NCBI GenBank assembly: GCA_019828595.1
Contig: JAHQRK010000010.1
Coordinates: 2,232,001 to 2,296,000 of the forward strand
DNA from: Aphanomyces cochlioides
Taxonomy: Eukaryota; Oomycota; Saprolegniomycetes; Saprolegniales; Verrucalvaceae
Length of the DNA: 64,000 nucleotides
Reading direction: 5' to 3'
Shown here: positions 55,956 to 64,000 of the stretch, piece by piece
Position numbering within the stretch: the stretch's first letter is position 1
How the letters are laid out: every line of letters begins with the position of its first letter
Translations under genes and position numbers: made by a program
Notes under the pieces: generated by a model
Database searches by the model: none
Seen by the model: only the letters and a program-made list of their open reading frames with translations
What the model was told of the DNA's origin: nothing

Positions 55956-58900
55956 AATGGCCGACAAGTATACCATCGATTCAACGACGAGATTGAAGCC
56001 CGACGAAAGCAACTACCGCGAATGGTGCGTGAAGACACGCGCGAAGATCAACCAGCAAAAGCTGGGCAAATATCTGAAGAAAGTCCAAATGGAGAACGGA
56101 CAATACCCAATTGGATTCAATGAGGAAGATGACTTGGCTGCATTATCATACATACAGCTAAGCATACATGCAGACCATCTGATGTTTGTCAAAGACACGG
56201 CAACGACCTACGAGGCATGGGAATCACTCAAAGCCATCTATGAAAGCGCATCTGAGATCTATCTTGTTACCCTTCAAATCCAAATGGGCAAACTGGAGTG
56301 GAACGATCGTATTGGCCTTGACACGTTTGCAGACCAATTTCAAGAGCTTATGCGAAAACTCACGGCAGCCGGAGACACGACTGCCGACAAGGCACATTTG
56401 AACTGGTTCCTGTGCCTACTGCCACGTCGATTTTCCAATACTGTCATGTACATTACGCGGGAGCGCCGCACTAGTACAGCTTATGATACCATGGCGCCCA
56501 TTTTGGCCGAATTGAAGCTGGATGACGAACGACAAAAACTACACGATCCAAACTTGGCCAAGAGAGCAAATCAAATGGACGATGCCTTGACATTGGGTCC
56601 CAACGACTGTCGATATTGCGGGAAGACTGGGCACTACCAAGCCGAGTGTCGTAAGAAGACAGCGGACATTCAAAGGGGAATTTATCGCCGAACCATCAAG
56701 CACCACCCTGGTCGAGGTGGCAGAGGCCGTGGCAGAGGACGCGGACGCGGTCGTGGACGCGGAGGGCACTGGCAGAACCAAGACGAAGGAAACAACGTTG
56801 ATGACGAAAAGGACCGAGACGCCGACCTGTTCATGGTCCAGGAATTTCAAAATGGGAGTGAACCTTGCAGCCAAGAATGGGCATTGTTGGATCGCGAATT
56901 GGCAAACTATGCAACAAGACCGAGTCATGACGAATGCAACACAACCACTTCACCAACTAGCATCGACGTGATCGTTGACAGTGGCGCGACGTGCCACATG
57001 ACTGGCGACGAATCAATCCTCCACGAAGTCTCTTCTTGCACACGGGGTGTGCGCCTGGCAGATGGGCACTCAATTAATGTCACTAGAATGGGAAACGTCA
57101 AGATGAAGTCAAGGGACACTGGACGTACAGCCATCTTTCGCAACGTTCTGCTCGTGCCGACACTCACGAAGACGCTAATCTCTATCGGACGCATTGCTGA
57201 TGATGAAGGCAAGACGTCCATTCTATTCAAGCATGACTACTGCAACATCAACGCTGGACCCAACTTATCGATCGTGGGAAAGCAAAACACTGCTCGCTTG
57301 TATGTGCTGCGTGGCGACATCATCAAACCAAAGGCAAGCTTGGATGAGGCACACGCGGCCGAAAAGAACGACATCATGCTGTGGCACGCTCGATTGGGAC
57401 ACATCCCTCTAAAGTCAATGATAGAAATCTCCAATGCAACGAAGGATGGACCCACCGACTTGTCGAAACAAAGGTCAATCTTATGCGAGGACTGCATTCG
57501 AGGAAAGGCCACACTCAGTTCAGCACCCAAGCAAGGTGATCGACCACGCCACAACTTGGGGACTTGTGTGCATGCTGACTTGTGGGGGCCAGCCAAAGTC
57601 CAAACGCCAAACGGCGCACAATACTTTGTGGCTTTCACAGAAGACACCACCAACTACCTATGGGTGAAGTTCCTACGAAGCAAGAATGAGACGTTCGAAG
57701 CAATGAAAGAGTACATACCATGGATGGAGAGACAGACAGGGACAAAGCTAAAGACGCTGCGCTCAGACAACGGCGGTGAATTTACCAGTGATGACTTTGA
57801 AGCCTACCTCAAGAAACGGGGAGTCCATCATGAATACAGCACGGCAAATAGACAATGGCAAAACGGCACAGCTGAGAGAATGAACCGAACTCTGATTGAA
57901 ATGGCACGGACAATGATGATCCACTCAAACATCTCCACACGGTGGTGGGCCGAAGCAGTAAATACCGCAGCCTTCCTCTGCAACCGAACACCGAACAGCA
58001 AAACCCACGGTAGAACGCCACATGAGCTGCTTCGGGGGAACGTTCCAAAGGTTGCCAACTTGAAAGTCTTCGGCTGCATCTGCTATCGTCGTATCGACCC
58101 CAAGAGCAAGACTGACAAACGCGCTAACAAGTGCATCTTCATCGGCTATCACGAAGCAAAAAAGGCCTACAAAGTGTACGACCTCGATGAGAACAAAGTG
58201 GTGTTTACAGTGGACGTTACCTTCACGGAAACCGAGTTCCTCCATCCACGCGTTCAACTGGTAGACGTCGAAGGCGAGCCAGTAAAAGATAGCGAGGGAA
58301 TGCCAACACCCAACCAACCGTTCGACGAGGTTGATGATGAGGACGAAGACATGGGGAGGCAAAACGACTCACCAACGACACCTCAAAGAGCAATCAATCG
58401 GGCAAGCCTGACAAACTCGAATCGCCAAGGAAACAACCCGCCGTTCGCGCACTATCCGCCGCGCGTTATTTTCGAGAATGAACGAGACGGGCCAGCCGCA
58501 GGAACAAGAAGCCAAACGCACCAAACGGATGGATTATCAAGTGTGAGCAGACCTAGAACAGAGCGTGAAAACCCGAAGTCAAGACCTAAGGACCAGATGC
58601 GCGAGTCTGTGAATGAAACGATGCAAACAGTGCGCAGAAGCGCCAGACTGGAGGACGTACTACAAAGAAGACAACAGGCGAAATCAGTGCCACAAGCCCA
58701 AGAACCATTTCATTACACCAAAGCAACAGCGAGACCGCGCAATGAAGACAACCCGTTCATGGAGGCACCAGCAAAAACAATGCGGCTGCCAATGGATGAC
58801 CGTGGAATGGCTACAAAGGACTATGCCGAAGATCGAGGCCACCAGGTTCACTTGGACCAAACACAATTTCTCTCGGATCGGGCAAACGTTGCCTACGACG

Positions 58901-60489
58901 TGTGCTACAATGTGGCCGACATCGACGATGAAGTACCTTCAACGTTCTGGGAGGCTATGCAATCGGCTGACGCTGAGCAGTGGTTGGAAGCTTGCAAGAA
59001 GGAAATCAACAATCTACAGTTGATGAAATGTTATCGCGTGGTCAAGAAGCCGAATGGATGTCATACTCTGAAAAGCAAATGGGTTTTCAAACGCAAAGAC
59101 ATGCCAGGAGGTGTGAAAGCGTTCAAAGCCCGCGTCGTCATCAAGGGATGTGCTCAGCGTGAAGGAATTGATTATGACGAAACATACGCGCCAGTGGTTC
59201 GCGGTGATTCACTCCATCTCACATTGGCGGTGGTGACGCATCGTGGAATGAAGTGCAGACAAGGCGACGCTACCAATGCATACATCCACGCGGACGCCGA
59301 TAGAACATTGCACATGGTAATGCCAGACGCTTTTAATGACTACAGCGGTCAAGTCTGGGCAATCGACAAGGCCCTATACGGAATGAAACAAAGCGCATTG
59401 ATGTGGTATCTACACTTCAAGGAGATTCTTGAGATGGACGGCTTCAAGCCCACGCTCAGCGATGGCTGCGTATTCACCAAGCGAATGAACTCAGCTCTCC
59501 AAATCATCACGATTTACGTCGACGATATTCTTGTGTGCGCCGAAACCAATGAAGAGATCGATAAGATTTTCAAGCACCTGCAGGCGCACATCCGCCTCAA
59601 TGATATGGGACCAGTGTCGAAGCTCCTTGGTATGGAAATCCGTCGAAACGAAGCCGACATGACAATGGAGATACTCCAAACAACTTATATTGAGAGGATG
59701 GCGGCCAAGTATGGCCTAACTGACGCCAAGCCAGTGGACATACCAATACCACCGGGAACATGCCTGACTGAGGACGTTGGGCTTGAGCTCGAAGACGACA
59801 AACCGTACCGCCGCATCGTGGGTTCGCTACTATACTGCGCGATGGCGACAAGACCAGACATTGTTCATGCAGTCAATCAATTGTCGCGTCATCTATCGAA
59901 ACCCCACCAAATACACATGAACATGGCGCGAAGAGTGATTACTTACCTGCTCCATACAAGAAATGTCGGACTATCGTACAATGGGGCTTACAGAGGCAGT
60001 GATAAACTTATCGGGTTCTCCAACTCAAGCTGGGCTGATGACCGTACAACGGGAAAATCGACCTGTGGTTATTTGTGGATGATGACTGGCGGGGCAATAT
60101 CATGGCGCTCCAAACTCCAAGCGATCGTCACATTGTCCACAGCGGAGGCAGAATACGTCGGTGCCTGCTTGGGCGCACAACCTGGAATGCATTTACTCAA
60201 TCTATTGAAGGAAATCGTCGACTACAGTGACGGCGCAACAACCCTTTACCTCGACAATCAAAGCGCGATTGCCATCGGGTCCAACCAAGCGAGCATCCAA
60301 AGAACGAAGCATCTCGCACTGCGATTCTACTTTCTACGAGACCTGGTTAGAGCAGGAAAATTCAAGCTCACTTACATGCCAACCAATGTCATGCCCGCGG
60401 ACATCTTCACCAAACACGTGCCAAAGGACAAGCTGCAAACTGCAATCCGCTTCATGGGCATGGGAGGCTGTTGTGGTTTTTGCCCATAA
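55948..60489 (+). CDS. Ty1/copia gag-pol polyprotein, intact
   Basis: 1513 residues. Gag with UBN2-like region (YREWCVKTRAKINQQKLGKY); CCHC knuckle CRYCGKTGHYQAEC (221-234); Arg/Gly repeat GRGRGRGRGRGRGRGG (about 255-274); protease DSGATCHMTG (344-353); integrase HHCC (H480, C513, C516) and catalytic D544, D607, E643, with 35 residues between the last two; RT with YVDDILVC (1190); RNase H with YLDNQSAIAIG (D1436) and RTKHLALRFYFLRDL. It ends within the 3' LTR (residues GGCCGFCP). All catalytic positions are intact, so an active element is likely; the ORF has no gag/pol frameshift signal. Confidence 0.95.
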   Translation: MSPMADKYTIDSTTRLKPDESNYREWCVKTRAKINQQKLGKYLKKVQMENGQYPIGFNEEDDLAALSYIQLSIHADHLMFVKDTATTYEAWESLKAIYESASEIYLVTLQIQMGKLEWNDRIGLDTFADQFQELMRKLTAAGDTTADKAHLNWFLCLLPRRFSNTVMYITRERRTSTAYDTMAPILAELKLDDERQKLHDPNLAKRANQMDDALTLGPNDCRYCGKTGHYQAECRKKTADIQRGIYRRTIKHHPGRGGRGRGRGRGRGRGRGGHWQNQDEGNNVDDEKDRDADLFMVQEFQNGSEPCSQEWALLDRELANYATRPSHDECNTTTSPTSIDVIVDSGATCHMTGDESILHEVSSCTRGVRLADGHSINVTRMGNVKMKSRDTGRTAIFRNVLLVPTLTKTLISIGRIADDEGKTSILFKHDYCNINAGPNLSIVGKQNTARLYVLRGDIIKPKASLDEAHAAEKNDIMLWHARLGHIPLKSMIEISNATKDGPTDLSKQRSILCEDCIRGKATLSSAPKQGDRPRHNLGTCVHADLWGPAKVQTPNGAQYFVAFTEDTTNYLWVKFLRSKNETFEAMKEYIPWMERQTGTKLKTLRSDNGGEFTSDDFEAYLKKRGVHHEYSTANRQWQNGTAERMNRTLIEMARTMMIHSNISTRWWAEAVNTAAFLCNRTPNSKTHGRTPHELLRGNVPKVANLKVFGCICYRRIDPKSKTDKRANKCIFIGYHEAKKAYKVYDLDENKVVFTVDVTFTETEFLHPRVQLVDVEGEPVKDSEGMPTPNQPFDEVDDEDEDMGRQNDSPTTPQRAINRASLTNSNRQGNNPPFAHYPPRVIFENERDGPAAGTRSQTHQTDGLSSVSRPRTERENPKSRPKDQMRESVNETMQTVRRSARLEDVLQRRQQAKSVPQAQEPFHYTKATARPRNEDNPFMEAPAKTMRLPMDDRGMATKDYAEDRGHQVHLDQTQFLSDRANVAYDVCYNVADIDDEVPSTFWEAMQSADAEQWLEACKKEINNLQLMKCYRVVKKPNGCHTLKSKWVFKRKDMPGGVKAFKARVVIKGCAQREGIDYDETYAPVVRGDSLHLTLAVVTHRGMKCRQGDATNAYIHADADRTLHMVMPDAFNDYSGQVWAIDKALYGMKQSALMWYLHFKEILEMDGFKPTLSDGCVFTKRMNSALQIITIYVDDILVCAETNEEIDKIFKHLQAHIRLNDMGPVSKLLGMEIRRNEADMTMEILQTTYIERMAAKYGLTDAKPVDIPIPPGTCLTEDVGLELEDDKPYRRIVGSLLYCAMATRPDIVHAVNQLSRHLSKPHQIHMNMARRVITYLLHTRNVGLSYNGAYRGSDKLIGFSNSSWADDRTTGKSTCGYLWMMTGGAISWRSKLQAIVTLSTAEAEYVGACLGAQPGMHLLNLLKEIVDYSDGATTLYLDNQSAIAIGSNQASIQRTKHLALRFYFLRDLVRAGKFKLTYMPTNVMPADIFTKHVPKDKLQTAIRFMGMGGCCGFCP

Positions 60490-60664
60490 AGCCGTTTCCA
60501 CACGACATACAATCTGGGAGAGAAGACCGGATGCGATTACCGGAAAGATCGCTAGCAAATTGAGTGGACACGCAGTTTAGATCACTTCCAATTTAAGAGT
60601 CAACAGAGAAGAGCGTTGCAAAACCTCGCGCAGTTGCGGTCACATAACCTTGAGGAAGTCTACA
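60469..60664 (+). repeat. 3' LTR
   Basis: 196 bp identical to the 5' LTR; preceded by the purine-rich GGGCATGGGAGGC (about 60456-60468), the likely polypurine tract. The first 21 bp also encode the end of gag-pol. Confidence 0.9.
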
Positions 60665-60669
60665 GTGGA

Positions 60670-61407
60670 TCCGTCTAGACTCGACATCTGAGCCCCGATG
60701 AGCTGCCTTCAGACCCCCCTTGAGTCGAGGGCACTTGGGATTCTCCAAGGGGGCTTCGAGGGGGACGACAGAAGATGAAAGATTGTGTGAAAGTACTTTA
60801 CTTCATTTCATTCGTGAGACACTCATTTCGAGTCAAGAAATATTAAATTTCCAGAAACATTCCAAATATGATATTTTGAACTCAACCAGAAAATATTATG
60901 TTATACAGAGTAACATTTCATAAGGTAAATTGATGAGCAAAATATGTGGATCGATTTGAAATTCCGTATTCATTAATAGATATACAAAATTATGTAGTAT
61001 ATTAGTTTATATATATCGGTTGGCACGTAAATATTCCTGTCTTGGAACTTTCTTGATATTTGGTCAATTACGGATGTATAAAAATTTATCCGGTCGATTC
61101 TTTCTCATTTTCAATTTTTCTTTGTGATGTGCACATGGTCGGTTGTATGCTCTATCGGGCTAGAAGGGTGCGACAGTCCCCTCCATCGCTAGGAGAGGTG
61201 CCGCCGTTTGGCCTGCGCCGCCGAGGATGCGATGGAGAATAGGGAACGCGCACGGAAGTCGTCGACGGCTGAGATGCCATGAGACCCACCTTTTCGAAGG
61301 GCCTTTGTCGATCCCTGGCAGGAGATTCCTAACGATTTGCACCAAGCTTGTTTTCAAATATGAAAGGTATTCATTATCCTGTCATTAATCTCATCACATT
61401 CATAGAT
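60670..61407. other. spacer between copia and pogo fragment
   Basis: About 700 bp, AT-rich in its first half; no gene or clear repeat recognised. Confidence 0.4.
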
Positions 61408-62070
61408 CTACTGTAGCTCATCGTAGTTTTCATCATCGTAAAACAAATCCTTGGATGCATCCACTGCTCGTCCTCGAAGTGCCCCTTCCGTTTCCAGGGC
61501 CGTGATGACATCGTTTGCGTAAACACTTTCCAGTGGCTCCTCCTCTTGGCAAAAGGTACGACCATGAAGAATCTTGCATTTGACAAAGCCGTTGATGATT
61601 GTAGTGAGGGGCAAATCATCCCATGCTCTGTTGATCCATTCGACAAGATTGAATCGATCTGGAGACTGCAGTTTGAAGTGTGCGCCTTCTTGCTTTCTGC
61701 GCTCTATGCGCTCACGAAGAAAATGTACCCAATGCTGTCGAATACGCATCTTGAAGGGCTTCATCCAAGCGACATCAGCTGGCTGGCAAATCCAAGTGAA
61801 TGAAGGTGGTAATTTCTCCAGCACGATACATAATTTTTTTGCATAGGCCAGAACATCGTCAGTAAAATGTGCGTTGAAGTGGTCCAAGAGGAGAAGGACA
61901 TAAGGTAAGTTTCTTCCTTCTCGATTGCCAAAATGATATTTTAGAAATTGAATAGTGATGGAACTGGAGGCTGCGGTAAACAGTAAAATATCCGTCATTT
62001 CGATCGCAACCTTTGGAGTTGCGACGTCACCTTCCCAAAGGTCATGCCAACACTTCCTTGAAGTATTCAA
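61408..62070 (-). pseudogene. pogo/Tigger-like (DDE_1) transposase fragment
   Basis: Carries the C-terminal catalytic part: LLLLDHFNAHFTDDV (second acid) and LPPSFTWICQPADVAWMKPF (third acid), followed by KMRIRQHWVHFLRERIERRK and an acidic end. No ATG at the start of the frame (it opens with TTG) and no first catalytic Asp or HTH is visible, so it is a truncated copy unless upstream exons exist. Confidence 0.65.
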
Positions 62071-62147
62071 GTTGTACTTTCATATCCTACCACACACAAA
62101 TACATTGTTAATACTGTTTAAATTGACATAGACGGATCTCATAGCAT

Positions 62148-62920
62148 TCAAAAGCTGCAAAGGAGATCGCTGTTCTCTTTGTCGGATTCCATGGTCAAAT
62201 CAAGCACAAACACACTACTCGTGTCACCAAGATCGACTTTTTTCACGCAGTTGGACGTTGCAACAACCGGACATGGCAAACGAATCATATACTTCGTCGT
62301 CGGTGTGGCCCCATATCTTTCTTTGTGGTCGAGCAAGACGGCTTGAAGCGCGCTAACTTTATTCCAAATCGTCTGAGTTGGGGACTCGAGCTCTTTCTTG
62401 AAAAGCTCTTTGATGTTTGACGTGTTGTGTGACCACTCCCACGTCAGAGTCCCCAACGTCAAGTCATCACGACTCACTTCAAACTTGCCATGCTTGACTC
62501 CATGGGGTGCATTGACTACGATTGCCACGTGCTTCTTGTTGTTGTCGAAGTCGAAGTATTCCGCCATGAGGAATTCCGGTTTTGTGATGACGAGGGAAGA
62601 TTCGCTTGGAGTAGATTGTTGAGAACTTATTCCATTAATCGATTTCCGCTTTGAACCTATGAATGGCAACGGTTCTTCATCGACGTCTTCTACTATCGAT
62701 GTTTTAAGGCGCTCTGCATATTCATGAATACAAGACTTTGGGATAACTTACTCTTCGTTTCGTTGACATGCATCGTGAACGTTGGATAAGCAAACTTTTT
62801 GAAAACTTCTGGTGCAGAGTTGTAGATCTGGCGAGGCTTGGATGTGATGTCGACCGTTCCTTCGTCGAACAACTTGTCAAGCGTCTTCTGTGCGACACAG
62901 TCGTGGGTCCACGTGGGCAT
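62148..62920 (-). CDS. two-exon hypothetical protein, 237 aa
   Basis: ATG at 62920; exon 1 62920-62752, intron 62693-62751 (59 nt, GTAAGT...GATAG), exon 2 62692-62148; 714 nt, 238 codons. Spliced sequence passes smoothly from TMHVNETK into EDVDEEPLPF. It includes AYPTFTMHVNET, GTLTWEWSHNTSNIKELFKK and YMIRLPCPVVATSNC, with no recognised domain. Lies just upstream of the pogo fragment on the same strand and may belong to the same element. Confidence 0.5.
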
Positions 62921-63523
62921 CGATCTGCAAATTGGAATAGAAGTGATTTCTCGCGCCAAAACCCCTCTTAAGTACGCTTTCAATTCAAGATCGTTTTTAA
63001 CCTTCAATATTAAATATTATATTGATATTTGATTATTATTGACATTTTGAAATTCTAGCTTCTTAATCGTGTCAAATATCGACATCTTTTTTCCTACCCA
63101 AGACCTGCGACTGTGAGTATGTATTTAATAGCATATCTGAAAGTTAGTAGACTGCACCTGAGGCTAAATAGAGTAAGGTTTGGACTCATATTTGACTGTC
63201 AAAAAACGAAATATTGCGAAAAATAACCGAATATTTCATTTAAATTGCGAAGTTTTAAATACGATTTCGTTGCTCCTATTCAATCATTTAGGGCGATACT
63301 GGAAGGCTATGCAGTGGAATATTTGGCAGTATAATGGAAATGTCGAATTGCAAAAGCTAGATAGCCATATTGCATACTCAAAGAACTGAAAAGAGAATAT
63401 AGCGAAATGTTCTGAAAACATGAAATTCAGTCCATTTGAATAAAATATGATAATTTTCGGAATATAATCGCACTTAAAAGGAAATTGTTCGCGCCATCAT
63501 TTTCAAATTTCGGCTACGGGGAA
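62921..63523. other. AT-rich spacer
   Basis: No gene. Frames are short; very AT-rich from about 63000 to 63480. Confidence 0.4.
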
Positions 63524-64000
63524 ATGGCCAACTACGACGACTCCACGCTAGTGTGGACTGCAGCAATGCCGATGCTCACTGGCACGAATATGAGACGTCA
63601 GCCTAATACCCGTCGCTTCTATGCCATGTTTGGAATATCTGCCGAGTTGTGTTATGCCATTTGGCAAGCACTCGAAGACAAAAGACCACCAAACTCGGAC
63701 GTCAAACATTTGCTTTGGAGATTAATGTTTCTGAAAGTCTATGGTTCAGAGTCAGTTCACGCTACCATTGCTGGAACCGATGAGAAAACGTTTCGTAAGT
63801 GGTGTTGGCTGTATGTAGCCTTGATCTCTGAACTAGATATTGTATAATGCCTCTTATTGTCTCACTCATGATTGCTTAGATACGTTGGGAAAATCGATTT
63901 ATTGGCGCTGCTGAAGATGCCAGGATGTTCGTATCTCTCGATGGTACTGATATGCGTATCCAGGAACCGCGTCCATTCGACAGAAAGTGGTTCTCTCATA
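63524..64000 (+). CDS. PIF/Harbinger-like transposase, partial at window edge
   Basis: ATG at 63524; exon 1 ends at 63841, intron 63842-63879 (38 nt, GTATAA...CTTAG), exon 2 from 63880 runs off the window. FYAMFGISAELCYAIWQALE and LLWRLMFLKVYGSESVHATI are the HTH-like N-terminal part, and RWENRFIGAAEDARMFVSLD followed by GTDMRIQEPRPFDRKWFSH is the start of the DDE_4/Harbinger catalytic domain. Open and spliced correctly as far as seen. Confidence 0.7.

Larger units (their letters stand above)
55748..60664 (+). mobile_element. complete Ty1/copia retrotransposon, 4,917 bp
   Basis: Two LTRs of 196 bp that are identical by eye (55748-55943, 60469-60664), starting TGTTGTGG and ending CTACA, and a perfect 5-bp target duplication GTGGA (55743-55747 and 60665-60669). 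One 1513-codon ORF without interruption. Identical LTRs mean recent insertion. Layout: LTR, primer-binding site, ORF, LTR, with no spacers. Confidence 0.95.

Overview
The window looks like a repeat-rich stretch of an oomycete nuclear genome, probably of the Saprolegnia/Aphanomyces type. The reasons are short GT-AG introns (mostly 37-60 nt) in tightly packed genes, a flagellar radial-spoke protein gene (so an organism with motile flagella), small secreted cysteine-rich or repeat proteins with no obvious relatives outside the group, and a mix of Tc1/mariner, IS630-like, Crypton, PIF/Harbinger-like, pogo-like, Ty3/gypsy and Ty1/copia elements. The organism assignment is inference; no search was run.

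Layout. 0-9.8 kb: a minus-strand gene for a repeat protein (KAEYN-type repeats), a dead Tc1/IS630-like transposase, a divergent pair (a roughly 300-aa unknown ORF with an in-frame TGA, and a small helix-turn-helix ORF followed in the same frame by a SET-domain methyltransferase), a dead Crypton tyrosine recombinase split by a 597-bp MITE, and another MITE-like element. 9.9-20.6 kb: a 5'-truncated Ty3/gypsy element fused to a 3'-truncated Ty1/copia element. The copia RT/RNase H region is interrupted by a nest of TA-flanked elements, one of which carries an apparently intact mariner transposase with a 38-nt intron. 21.2-26.8 kb: a decayed ZNFX1-like helicase/NFX1 zinc-finger gene ending in an RZ-type finger. 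28.3-32.9 kb: a normal gene cluster with two related cysteine-rich type I membrane proteins, a two-exon gene between them, a small membrane protein, and CDP-diacylglycerol synthase. 33-41 kb: a ~150-bp satellite, a second decayed SET gene, a MITE, a deleted mariner derivative and a dead IS630-like element with clear inverted repeats. 41.5-44.3 kb: a Uma2-like PD-(D/E)XK ORF and a secreted/membrane protein. 45.5-55.4 kb: a dense host-gene block with a radial spoke head 10-like MORN protein, a NOL8-like nucleolar RRM protein, a 6-phosphofructo-2-kinase/fructose-2,6-bisphosphatase and a PHD + IQ + TPR protein. 55.7-60.7 kb: a complete, apparently young Ty1/copia element with identical LTRs. 61.4-64 kb: a pogo/DDE_1 fragment, a two-exon unknown gene, and the start of a PIF/Harbinger-like transposase cut by the window edge.

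The most interesting points are the HTH-SET locus with repeated motifs in its divergent promoter, the paired cysteine-rich DFAGDF membrane proteins, a PFK-2/FBPase-2 whose phosphatase half lacks several catalytic residues, the compact copia element whose gag-pol start codon lies inside the primer-binding site, and the layered transposon insertions whose exact TA junctions can be read. Many ORFs in the first half carry frameshifts, several at homopolymers, so some disruption could be assembly error rather than biology.
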